NCBI GenBank assembly: GCA_937873715.1 | Contig: CALMYJ010000026.1 | Coordinates: forward strand, 1 to 64,000 | Length of the DNA: 64,000 bases | From: an uncultured Chitinophagaceae bacterium | Lineage (GTDB): Bacteria; Bacteroidota; Bacteroidia; Chitinophagales; Chitinophagaceae | Direction: 5' to 3' | Part shown: positions 1-7,870 of the stretch, piece by piece | How positions within the stretch are numbered: position 1 is the stretch's first letter | Layout of the letters: the number at the start of each line of letters is the position of its first letter | Notes under the pieces: generated by a model | Seen by the model: the letters and a program-made list of their open reading frames with translations, nothing else | What the model was told of the DNA's origin: nothing | Database searches by the model: none | Program-made: the position numbers and the translations under genes

Positions 1-60
1 CCAGCAGCGCTTTCGCGTGCGGAGCGCCAAAAAAAAAAAAAAACAATTGCAAAGCAGTAA

Positions 61-1329
61 ACAAAAACCCGCCCCCGCCGCTCCAATCCCTTCAGCGACT
101 TTTTCAGCGATGATTTTTTCGACCAGTTTTTTGGCAACAGGGGTAACAGTTATATCCCCGAGCAGCGGGCTTCCGGCTCAGGCGTTATCATCAGCGATGA
201 TGGCTATATCGTAACCAACAACCATGTGGTGGAAAATGCTGATGAAATAAATGTTACCCTTAACAATAAGAAAACCTACACCGCCAAAGTGGTAGGTGCC
301 GATCCTGCCTACGACCTGGCCGTAATTAAAGTAGACAGCAAAGGCTTACCCTTTTTACTTTACGGTAATTCAGACGATGTGAAAATAGGGCAGTGGGTGC
401 TGGCTATTGGCTATCCGCTTAACCTGGAAACAACTGTAACCGCAGGTATTGTAAGCGCCAAAGCAAGGAGCCTGGGCCTTAATAAAGGCACAAAAAACAA
501 TTCGCCGGTAGAATCATTTATACAAACCGATGCTGCCGTAAACCAGGGCAATAGCGGTGGTGCATTAATCAACACCAACGGGCAACTGATTGGTATTAAC
601 TCGGCCATTGCCTCACCTACCGGTTTTTACTCCGGCTACTCTTACGCCATACCGGTAAACATTGTAAAAAAAGTAGTGGACGATTTAATTAAATACGGCA
701 ATGTGCAGCGGGGCTTCCTCGGTGTATCTACCGTAAATACCAACGATATTACAGAAGCACAAAAAGATAAGCTTGGCCTCAGCTACACCGGCGAAGGCCT
801 GGTGATTACCGATGTAAGTGATAATGGCGCTGCCAAAGAAGCAGGCCTTAAAAAAGGCGATATCATCAAAAGTGTAAATGGTACTGCCGTTACCCTGCCC
901 TCCGAACTGCAGGAACTGGTAACCCGGTACAAACCCGGCGATAAAGTAACGGTGCTGTATAGCCGCAACGGTAAAGACAATACCCTTACCGCCACCCTCA
1001 AAAACAAACTGGGCAATTTTGATATTGTAAAAACAGAGAACAGCGCATCCTCAAAGCTGGGTGCTGAGCTGCTGAACCTTGATGTAAAAAAGGCTAAAGA
1101 ATATGGCATACCCGGTGGCGTTATTGTAAAAAAGATTACCGATGGCGCCCTCAAAGATCAAACCCGTATGCGTGACGGCTTTGTGATTGTAAAAGTTAAT
1201 GACACAGATGTAAAATCAATCGACGACCTGAACAAAGCGGCAGGCGGCGCCAAAACCGTAACCATCACCGGCTTTTATCCCGGCTACGATGCCCTGTACG
1301 ATTACCCCGTATCGCTGGACGGTAAATAA
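61..1329 (+). CDS. Do/HtrA (DegP/DegQ-like) serine protease, 5' partial
   Basis: Periplasmic trypsin-fold protease/chaperone of the HtrA family, which degrades misfolded envelope proteins. The catalytic triad is visible: His in VTNNHVVENA (near 220-225), Asp in YDLAVIKV and Ser in NQGNSGGALIN. A canonical PDZ domain follows (GFLGVST to the LKNKLG segment), then a more divergent second PDZ ending at the stop. The open frame can be followed back to 61, giving an F/D-rich segment (DDFFDQFFGN) typical of this family just before the protease core. In-frame TAA at 58-60 and a run of 15 A at 29-43 interrupt the frame further upstream. The signal peptide and N-terminus are therefore missing, either through the window/contig edge, a homopolymer error or a real frameshift. 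The ATG at 226 lies inside the protease fold, after the catalytic His, and cannot be the true start. Confidence 0.88.
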   Translation, partial: TKTRPRRSNPFSDFFSDDFFDQFFGNRGNSYIPEQRASGSGVIISDDGYIVTNNHVVENADEINVTLNNKKTYTAKVVGADPAYDLAVIKVDSKGLPFLLYGNSDDVKIGQWVLAIGYPLNLETTVTAGIVSAKARSLGLNKGTKNNSPVESFIQTDAAVNQGNSGGALINTNGQLIGINSAIASPTGFYSGYSYAIPVNIVKKVVDDLIKYGNVQRGFLGVSTVNTNDITEAQKDKLGLSYTGEGLVITDVSDNGAAKEAGLKKGDIIKSVNGTAVTLPSELQELVTRYKPGDKVTVLYSRNGKDNTLTATLKNKLGNFDIVKTENSASSKLGAELLNLDVKKAKEYGIPGGVIVKKITDGALKDQTRMRDGFVIVKVNDTDVKSIDDLNKAAGGAKTVTITGFYPGYDALYDYPVSLDGK

Positions 1330-1356
1330 AATAAATATATAAAGTTGACCTTGAAG

Positions 1357-1384
1357 GGCTGGCAGTATTGCCGGCCTTTTTTTA
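1357..1384 (+). terminator. Rho-independent terminator after the HtrA-type protease
   Basis: An 8-bp stem GGCTGGCA/TGCCGGCC (1357-1364 with 1369-1376, one T-G wobble) with loop GTAT is followed directly by a run of seven T. It lies 28 bp after the protease stop and separates that gene from the CRISPR locus. Confidence 0.8.
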
Positions 1385-1443
1385 TTTATCCCGGCAGTTG
1401 AAGCAGGAGGGAATTATTTTAAAAAATATTTATATTAGTGGTT

Positions 1444-1458
1444 GGCTGAAAAGCAAAT
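1444..1458 (+). repeat. Inverted imperfect copy of the tracrRNA anti-repeat
   Basis: The 15 bases GGCTGAAAAGCAAAT are the inverted counterpart of 1543-1556 in the tracrRNA anti-repeat, pairing over 14 bp with one bulged A. In the cas9 5' leader the two arms could form a long-range stem. On the minus strand, downstream of the tracrRNA terminator, the same bases read like a degenerate crRNA repeat that pairs with the tracrRNA over GGCUGAAA plus GCAAAU. No transcript is proven. Confidence 0.6.
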
Positions 1459-1486
1459 TATAGGGTAATGGAGGAATGAGGGCATG

Positions 1487-1557
1487 AAAAAACCGACTTG
1501 CGCCGGTTTAAATGTGTTCACAACGGAATAATCCTTATTGTGATTTGCTTTCAGCCC
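1487..1557 (-). ncRNA. tracrRNA of the type II-C CRISPR system
   Basis: Read on the minus strand, this stretch has the full layout of a Bacteroidota II-C tracrRNA. The anti-repeat comes first: the complement of 1538-1553 pairs perfectly over 16 nt with the 5' part of the crRNA repeat (TTGTGATTTGCTTTCA). A segment reading AAGGATTATTCCGTTGTGAA follows and can form a short GGA/TCC-type hairpin. The 3' end is a terminator stem AAACCGGC/GTCGGTTT (1490-1509) with a GCAA tetraloop and a U tract at 1487-1492. The RNA is divergent from cas9 and sits wholly in the cas9 upstream region, so any cas9 transcript starting before 1487 would be antisense to it. Ends are estimated from the promoter and terminator. 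Transcription itself is inferred. Confidence 0.9.
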
Positions 1558-1588
1558 TAAAACTATAAAACTATTACTTATGAGCAAA
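1558..1588 (-). promoter_or_regulatory. Promoter of tracrRNA
   Basis: On the minus strand, TTTG (1588-1585), a 19-nt spacer and TAGTTTTA (1565-1558) match the Bacteroidota -33/-7 pattern TTTG-N19/21-TAnnTTTG with one mismatch. Transcription would begin within a few bases of the anti-repeat. The -33 element lies inside the first codons of cas9, so the promoter overlaps the cas9 start. Confidence 0.65.
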
Positions 1589-4500
1589 AAAATTTTAGGA
1601 CTGGATTTGGGAACGAATTCGATAGGGTGGTGCTTAATTGATCAAGATTTTGAAAATAACTCTGGAAAGATAGAAGGTATGGGAAGTAGGATTATCCCAA
1701 TGAGTCAAGATATTTTGAGTGAGTTTGGAAAAGGAAATTCTGTTTCACAAACAGCAGAAAGGACCAGATATAGAAGTGCCCGTCGACTACACGAAAGACA
1801 ATTACTTCGTAGAGAAAGATTACACCGGGTACTGAATATTCTAGGATTTCTTCCCAAACATTACGCAAACGACATTGATTTTGAAAGCCGTCTTGGGAAA
1901 TTTAAAAATGAGGCAGAACCTAAATTAGCATGGTTTAAAAATGCTGAAAATAAATTTGAATTTCTTTTTCAAACTGCATTTAGTGAGATGCTTTCCGACT
2001 TTAGAAAAAATCAACCTGAATTATTAAACCGAAAGAATAGGAAAGGTGAAGATGTAAAAGTACCATATGATTGGACTATTTATTACTTGCGCAAGAAGGC
2101 TTTGACTGAAAAAATATCTAAAGAAGAGTTAGGATGGTTGATTTTGAATTTTAATCAAAAGCGAGGGTATTATCAATTGCGTGGTGAGGTAGAAGAGAAT
2201 AATACTGATGTTAATGAATATGTAATGCTCTTGAAGGCAGTCAAAGTAGAGAAGGGAGAAGTTGACAAAAAAAATGACAAAAGAACTTGGTACAGTATTA
2301 CATTCGATAATAGTTGGGTTTACAATGCAACATTTACTTCAGAGCCAAAGTGGCTTGATACTGAGAAGGAATTCCTGATAACAGAAGAACTTGACGAGTC
2401 TGGAAATATTAAAATCGTAAAGGATAAAAAATCGGATACTCATGGAAAGGAAAAGCGAAAAATAACTCCATTGCCATCATTTGATGAAATTGATTTGATG
2501 AGCAAAAAAGATCAGGATAAAATTTATAAAAAAATTAAGGCCCGAACAGAACTATCCATTCAAAATAGTGATAAAACTGTAGGTGCATTTATTTATGACA
2601 CATTATTGAAATCCCCATCCCAGAAAATCAGAGGTAAACTTATTCGTACTATTGAACGTAACTTCTATAAAGATGAATTAAAGGCAATCTTAAAGGCGCA
2701 AATCACACTGCAGCCTGAACTATTTACGAGTGATTTATATAATGATTGTGTTCGTGAGTTATACAAAAACAATGAATCACATCAAATGCAGCTTTTTATC
2801 CGAGATTTCCTGCATTTATTTTTAGATGATATTATCTTTTATCAACGGCCGCTGCGAAGTCAAAAATCTACAATCGGTAATTGCCCATTAGAGTCCAGAC
2901 CATTGAGAAATGAAAAAGGCCAACCAAAACTAGATTCGAATGGAAATCAGATTTGGAAGTTATTCAAGGTTATACCAAAATCAAATCCGTATTACCAGGA
3001 GTTCAGGGTTTGGAAATGGTTAAGTGATTTAAGGATTTGGAGTATTGAAGATGGTAATGATGTAACAGCTAAATTTTTAGGCGAGGCTGGAGCCTATGAT
3101 AAATTGTTTGATTTTTTGATGAGTAAAAAGGAAGTAAACCATTTGGACATTTTGGATTTCTTCATCAGGCCAGTTATAAAGGATAATTATCCAAATGCAA
3201 AGCCCAAGATATTAAACGAAGAAATAAAAAGGGAGATTGCCAAGTATCGTTGGAACTATGTATTTGACGAGGATAAAAATGAGTCAAAAGAATATCCCTG
3301 CAATGAAACCGGATTTGAAATTTCAAGAAGATTTGAAAAAGTTAATAATGTGCCAACTGGTTTTTTAACAAAAGAAATTGAGTATAAGTTATGGCACATA
3401 ATCTACTCAGTAACTGATAAAAATGAGTTTAAGCAGTCTTTAAAATCATTTGCTAAGAAATACAAGTTAGATGAATTATCGTTTGTTGAGAACTTTATAA
3501 AATTCCCTCCCTTTACGAGTGACTTTGGCCCGTATTCAGAAAAAGCTATAAAGAAATTATTGCCCTTGTTGCGTTCTGGAAAATATTGGGAATGGGGACT
3601 AATCGACACGAAAAGTAGGGAAAGAATTGGAAAACTAATTACTGGTGAGTTTGATGAAGACATAAAAATCAGGGTAAGAGAAAAAGTAATAAATAAGAAG
3701 TTGGAAACTGAAAAAGATTTCCAGGCTTTACCTGAATGGCTGGCAAAATATATAGTTTACAACCGTCACTCCGAGGCAGATATAGCCGGGAAATGGAACT
3801 CCGTTAGTGATCTAAAGGCATACCTAAATGATTTTAAACAACATTCTTTGCGAAATCCTATTGTAGAACAGGTAATAACCGAAACGCTTCGGGTTGTTGG
3901 TGATATTTGGACGCATTACGGCAGTGGACGAAAAGATTTTTTCGATGAAATTCATATTGAATTGGGTAGAGAAATGAAAAATACAGCTGAGGAAAGAAAA
4001 AGAATAACCAGTACAGTTGTAGATAATGAAAATACCAACCAGCGCATCAAACTTTTACTGATGGAACTGAATAATGATAAAGCCATTGAAGAAGTCCGCC
4101 CTTATTCGCCATCTCAACTGGAACTTTTAAAGATTTATGAAGATGGTATTTTGTCCAATTATAGTGAGCAGGATTTAAAAAATGAAAAAACAGGTTTGAA
4201 GAAGGAAAACAAAGAAATAACAATATATGATATTTCTAAAACTGCTAAACCAACACAAACGGAACTGATACGATATAAACTTTGGCTGGAGCAAAAATAC
4301 CGTTCACCTTACACTGGTGAAGTTATACCATTGAGCAAATTATTTACAACAGCATACGAAATAGAGCATATCATTCCACAAAGTCGCTATTTTGATGACA
4401 GCTTTAGCAACAAAGTAATTTGCGAAGCTGCTGTAAACAGATTGAAAAATAACCAACTCGGGTTGGAATTCATCAAGAATCATTACGGCGAAAGAATACA

Positions 4501-6355
4501 AATTGGCAGTAAATATGTAACAATTTTCACTGAAGAAGCATACAAAAAATTTGCTGATGATCATTACGCTAAAAATAAAGCAAAGCGTGGCAAACTGCTA
4601 TTGGAAGAAATACCTGATAAAATGATTGCCAGGCAAATGAACGATACCCGCTATATCAGCAAGTTTATCTCACAGGTTTTATCAAATATTGTTCGTAAGG
4701 ATAATAACGATGAAGGAATAAATTCAAAAAATGTGATTCCTTGTAATGGAAAAATCACTGATCGCTTGAAGCAGGACTGGGGTTTAAATGATGTTTGGAA
4801 TGAATTGATTTTGCCACGCTTTCAACGAATGAATGAATTAACAAAAACAACAGTGTTTACTGCGACAAACAAAGAAGGGCATACTATTCCAGTAATTCCC
4901 TTCGAATTGTCAAAAGGGTTTCAAAAAAAGCGTATTGACCATCGACATCATGCATTAGATGCTTTGGTCATTGCGTCTGCCACAAGAAATCATATTAACT
5001 TATTGAATAATCAATCTGCGAAGTCTGATAATACAAGATTTGACTTACAGTATAAGCTTCGTAATACTGAAAAATGGAAAGATGAAGCCGGAAATGAAAG
5101 AATTAGGTTCACTGAGTTTAAAAAGCCTTGGCCAAATTTCACCATTGATGCCCAAGAAAAATTAGAAAATGTTGTTGTTAGCTTCAAGCAAAACTTACGA
5201 GTTATCAATAAAGCTACAAACACTTATATCAAATTTGAAAATGGAAAGAAAGTGGAGAAAAAGCAAGAGGGAGTGAATTGGGCAGTAAGGAAGCCTTTAC
5301 ATAAAGCTTTTGTATTTGGAAAGACAAGTTTGCAATGGATAAAAGTACCAAAAGGAAAAATATGTGTTGCTATTAGACGAAGTTTAACTCCTAGTATTGA
5401 CATTTATAAAATAACTGATACGGGTATTCAGAAAATTTTAAAGGCTCATCTTTTAGCAAAAGACAACAATTCCGAATTAGCTTTTTCACCTGAGGGAATT
5501 GACGAATTAAATAAAAATATTTTAAGTTACACAGGAGGAAAATATCACCAACCAATTTACAAAGTTAGAACCTTTGAAATTGGCAGTAGGTTTCCATTGG
5601 GACAAATCGCTAACAAAAAAAACAAATATGTTGAAACCGCAGACGGAACTAATCTGTTTTTCGCAATTTACTGGAACACTCAAAAGCAAATCCGAAATTT
5701 TGAGACCATCCCATTGAATATTGTTATCGAAAGACTAAAACAAGGTTTAAGTCCAGTTCCAGAAATTAACGGCAAAGGAGATAGTTTGTTATTTTATTTA
5801 TCTCCAAATGATTTAGTGTATGTGCCAACCGAAGACGAATTAGCAGATAGCTTAAGTATTGATTTTGAAAAATTTACAAATGAAAATAGAGGACGATTTT
5901 ATAATGTAAATGATTTTTCCTCTACTTGTTATTTTACTCCTAATTCCATTGCAAAGGCAATTGCACCCAAAGAAGTAGATCTTGAGTTTGATGAAAATAA
6001 AAATAAACTTACTGGTTCTTTTGATACCAAAACAGCTAGTTTAAACCAAAGACAAATCAAAGATGTTTGCATCAAACTCAATATCGACCGCCTCGGCAAT
6101 ATTTCACCTGTAAAAAAAAAGCCTGGTAGTTCAAGTACCACACAACAGCATATGCTTGCAGAGCCGGGACAACGATATAAAAAGGGAAGTTTAAAAATAT
6201 TCTCCTCTTTTGAAGCGGCAGAAGAAGCGAATGCTGAAGCAATGGCCTTGCTTTCGCCGGAGCAACATTTGCAAAATGTTACCAGCCGCATAATGACCAT
6301 ATATGAAGCGGAAATGAAAATGCCGATGAACAAAAAAATTAAATTCAGGAACTGA
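1580..6355 (+). CDS. cas9: CRISPR-associated endonuclease Cas9, type II-C
   Basis: RNA-guided DNA endonuclease, 1591 residues, long even for Bacteroidota II-C Cas9. RuvC-I is at the N-terminus (ILGLDLGTNSIGW, nucleophile D9). An Arg-rich bridge helix lies at about 57-92. A large REC lobe follows, with several Lys-rich inserts. RuvC-II has E794 in HIELGRE. The HNH domain carries EIEHIIP with H930 and the following DDSFSNKV. RuvC-III has HRHHALDA with H1124 and D1127. About 460 C-terminal residues form the WED/PAM-interacting region. All catalytic residues are present, so the enzyme should be active. No csn2 or cas4 is nearby, which agrees with II-C. The gene is clearly A+T-richer than its neighbours until roughly 6050, after which composition becomes host-like. 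Its stop is one base before the next ATG, so it is translationally close to the nucleotidyltransferase gene. Confidence 0.98.
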   Translation: MSKKILGLDLGTNSIGWCLIDQDFENNSGKIEGMGSRIIPMSQDILSEFGKGNSVSQTAERTRYRSARRLHERQLLRRERLHRVLNILGFLPKHYANDIDFESRLGKFKNEAEPKLAWFKNAENKFEFLFQTAFSEMLSDFRKNQPELLNRKNRKGEDVKVPYDWTIYYLRKKALTEKISKEELGWLILNFNQKRGYYQLRGEVEENNTDVNEYVMLLKAVKVEKGEVDKKNDKRTWYSITFDNSWVYNATFTSEPKWLDTEKEFLITEELDESGNIKIVKDKKSDTHGKEKRKITPLPSFDEIDLMSKKDQDKIYKKIKARTELSIQNSDKTVGAFIYDTLLKSPSQKIRGKLIRTIERNFYKDELKAILKAQITLQPELFTSDLYNDCVRELYKNNESHQMQLFIRDFLHLFLDDIIFYQRPLRSQKSTIGNCPLESRPLRNEKGQPKLDSNGNQIWKLFKVIPKSNPYYQEFRVWKWLSDLRIWSIEDGNDVTAKFLGEAGAYDKLFDFLMSKKEVNHLDILDFFIRPVIKDNYPNAKPKILNEEIKREIAKYRWNYVFDEDKNESKEYPCNETGFEISRRFEKVNNVPTGFLTKEIEYKLWHIIYSVTDKNEFKQSLKSFAKKYKLDELSFVENFIKFPPFTSDFGPYSEKAIKKLLPLLRSGKYWEWGLIDTKSRERIGKLITGEFDEDIKIRVREKVINKKLETEKDFQALPEWLAKYIVYNRHSEADIAGKWNSVSDLKAYLNDFKQHSLRNPIVEQVITETLRVVGDIWTHYGSGRKDFFDEIHIELGREMKNTAEERKRITSTVVDNENTNQRIKLLLMELNNDKAIEEVRPYSPSQLELLKIYEDGILSNYSEQDLKNEKTGLKKENKEITIYDISKTAKPTQTELIRYKLWLEQKYRSPYTGEVIPLSKLFTTAYEIEHIIPQSRYFDDSFSNKVICEAAVNRLKNNQLGLEFIKNHYGERIQIGSKYVTIFTEEAYKKFADDHYAKNKAKRGKLLLEEIPDKMIARQMNDTRYISKFISQVLSNIVRKDNNDEGINSKNVIPCNGKITDRLKQDWGLNDVWNELILPRFQRMNELTKTTVFTATNKEGHTIPVIPFELSKGFQKKRIDHRHHALDALVIASATRNHINLLNNQSAKSDNTRFDLQYKLRNTEKWKDEAGNERIRFTEFKKPWPNFTIDAQEKLENVVVSFKQNLRVINKATNTYIKFENGKKVEKKQEGVNWAVRKPLHKAFVFGKTSLQWIKVPKGKICVAIRRSLTPSIDIYKITDTGIQKILKAHLLAKDNNSELAFSPEGIDELNKNILSYTGGKYHQPIYKVRTFEIGSRFPLGQIANKKNKYVETADGTNLFFAIYWNTQKQIRNFETIPLNIVIERLKQGLSPVPEINGKGDSLLFYLSPNDLVYVPTEDELADSLSIDFEKFTNENRGRFYNVNDFSSTCYFTPNSIAKAIAPKEVDLEFDENKNKLTGSFDTKTASLNQRQIKDVCIKLNIDRLGNISPVKKKPGSSSTTQQHMLAEPGQRYKKGSLKIFSSFEAAEEANAEAMALLSPEQHLQNVTSRIMTIYEAEMKMPMNKKIKFRN

Positions 6356-6356
6356 T

Positions 6357-6833
6357 ATGAATGTATTTGTACCGGAACACCGCCAGATGCTGCTGGCCCT
6401 GCTCAGGCATAAAGTAAATTTTATGCTGATTGGTGGCTATGCTGTTATCCATTATGGTTATGAACGTACTACCGGCGATATGGATATCTGGCTGCAATTG
6501 GGCAACGATAACAAAAACAGGCTGCTGGCTGCACTTGCCGAATTTGGTATTGATGCGGCGGATATTGTACAATTGCAGCAAATGAACTTCGATAATGCCC
6601 TGCCGGTTTTTTTTATTGGCGAACCGCCACGCCGGATAGATTTTGTTACCGCAGTGAACCGTGTAGTATTTGATGATGCTATAAATAATGCTACGTATTT
6701 TAAACTGGATAACGAGCAGATACCTGTAATACATTACAACGACCTGGTACAGTCCAAAATTTTTACAGGCAGGGCCAAGGATATGGCAGATGTTGAGGAA
6801 CTGAAGAAAATAAATAAATATAAAAAGGAATAG
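6357..6833 (+). CDS. Nucleotidyltransferase-fold protein (AbiEii/DUF6036-like) inside the cas operon
   Basis: A 158-residue protein with a minimal polymerase-beta-type nucleotidyltransferase fold: LIGGYAV (G26, G27), TTGDMDIWL (D41, D43) and RRIDFVT (D95). All three acidic residues expected for metal-dependent nucleotidyl transfer are present. The C-terminal segment, ending KDMADVEELKKI, is typical of stand-alone AbiEii/DUF6036-type proteins that resemble type IV toxin or MNT enzymes. It begins one base after the cas9 stop, so it is almost certainly co-transcribed with cas9. No HEPN or AbiEi-type partner is seen beside it. Composition is host-like, unlike cas9. The function in this locus is unknown; it could be a passenger or a CRISPR-linked toxin or regulator. 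Confidence 0.8.
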   Translation: MNVFVPEHRQMLLALLRHKVNFMLIGGYAVIHYGYERTTGDMDIWLQLGNDNKNRLLAALAEFGIDAADIVQLQQMNFDNALPVFFIGEPPRRIDFVTAVNRVVFDDAINNATYFKLDNEQIPVIHYNDLVQSKIFTGRAKDMADVEELKKINKYKKE

Positions 6834-6892
6834 GCTGTTCTGCTTTAGCGGAGGAAATACCTGTATCGAATTTTAATCAATCATAATTGCCC

Positions 6893-7627
6893 ATGAACCG
6901 CACCGAATTTCTCCAGCGCCTGATTGGCATAGCCGGTTATGGCAGCTTTAAAGTGCAGGCACTGGTGCCTAAGAGAAAAATTTACCTGCTGCAGTTTTTT
7001 GTAGCAGGCTTTCGGTTTCATAAAGGCATGGAATTGTTGAACCACATGCAGGTAAACGATTTGCTGGAGTTGAGAAGGGAGCCGGATAATGAACACGACG
7101 ATTGTGCCATTGCCCTATACTGGCAGCAGGAAAAAATAGGCTACATACCAGCAGAAGAAAACGAGATGCTGGCAAAATTATTAGATGCACAGGCCCTGCC
7201 GCTGCTCGGTATGATAACGCATTTAAACCGGGAAGTAAAACCCTGGGAAAATGTGGTAGCCGCTGTATATTTTTTGCAGGATGAAAGTGTGGAGATTCCA
7301 CCCTATGCCGCCTATCTCAAACAAGTGGCACAGCCCATTTACAGCAGCAGCCAAAAAAGCGAAAAGGATAAACTGTATGAGGAACTGTTTGACTACAGCA
7401 ACCGTATTGTGGACCTTAGCGCCATTCCCATTCCAGCCATCAAAAAGCATTTTGACCACTTTTTTGCTCACAACCCAAAATATGCAGTAATGTACCAGGG
7501 CAGGCGCTACACACATATACCTACAGATGATATTTACACTTACATGTACAATGTGAATCCCGTACAATGGATAACAGCCGATAACGGCGAGGAATACCTG
7601 CTTTTTGAGTTTGTAGAAAGCCAGTAA
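6893..7627 (+). CDS. HIRAN-domain protein between cas9 and cas1
   Basis: A protein of 244 residues. A HIRAN domain spans roughly residues 25-135: FFVAGFRFHKGMELL, then LELRREPDNEHDDCAIAL and KIGYIPAEEN, which are the hallmark blocks of the family. HIRAN domains in HLTF/Rad5 bind 3' ends of single-stranded DNA, and bacterial stand-alone versions are poorly characterised. The C-terminal third (KHFDHFFAHNPKYAVMY and GRRYTHIPTDD) matches nothing I recognise. I chose ATG 6893; a TTG two codons upstream is also possible. It is 59 bp after the nucleotidyltransferase gene and on the cas strand, so it probably belongs to the same transcript. A DNA-end-binding role in spacer acquisition or repair is speculation from the domain and position. 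Confidence 0.85.
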   Translation: MNRTEFLQRLIGIAGYGSFKVQALVPKRKIYLLQFFVAGFRFHKGMELLNHMQVNDLLELRREPDNEHDDCAIALYWQQEKIGYIPAEENEMLAKLLDAQALPLLGMITHLNREVKPWENVVAAVYFLQDESVEIPPYAAYLKQVAQPIYSSSQKSEKDKLYEELFDYSNRIVDLSAIPIPAIKKHFDHFFAHNPKYAVMYQGRRYTHIPTDDIYTYMYNVNPVQWITADNGEEYLLFEFVESQ

Positions 7628-7631
7628 ACCG

Positions 7632-7729
7632 CTGTCATTCCGAGGAACGAGGAATCTGCCAGGCAGCAAAACCAAAGCTGAACATTTACAGCACTATCTG
7701 TCAGACCTTCGCTTCGCTCAGGATGACAG
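7632..7729. repeat. REP-like palindromic element, copy 1
   Basis: About 98 bp. The left arm begins CTGTCATTCCGAGGAACGAG and the right arm ends CTTCGCTTCGCTCAGGATGACAG. Each arm can fold alone (ATTCC/GGAAT; ATCCT/AGGAT in the better copies), and the arms are imperfect inverted repeats of each other, giving a two-hairpin REPIN-like layout around a variable 40-45 bp core. It sits between the HIRAN gene and cas1. Confidence 0.85.
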
Positions 7730-7740
7730 CATCAGTATTA

Positions 7741-7810
7741 CTGTCATTCCGTCCCGAAAGCATTCGGGAGACGAATTTACCAGGCAGCATACTAAAGCTG
7801 AATATTTATA
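7741..7810. repeat. REP-like palindromic element, copy 2, partial
   Basis: Left arm CTGTCATTCCG and the core (AGGCAGCATACTAAAGCTGAATATTTATA) can be followed, but the right arm is missing. The left arm holds an extra local palindrome, CCCGAAAGCATTCGGG (7754-7769). Confidence 0.65.
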
Positions 7811-7870
7811 AAGCCAGGGAGATTATTCTTATAATAGCTGCCGTAACAGAAGCATAGTAAAACTATCGTT

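Noticed and set aside
226..1329. Protease start at ATG 226
   Set aside because: The HtrA core, including the catalytic His, begins upstream of or at this position, and the frame is open back to 61.
5929..6333. Antisense ORF of 134 codons inside cas9
   Set aside because: It is a shadow frame of a well-supported gene; the same holds for other antisense frames, such as those at 15631-16104 and 58446-58829.
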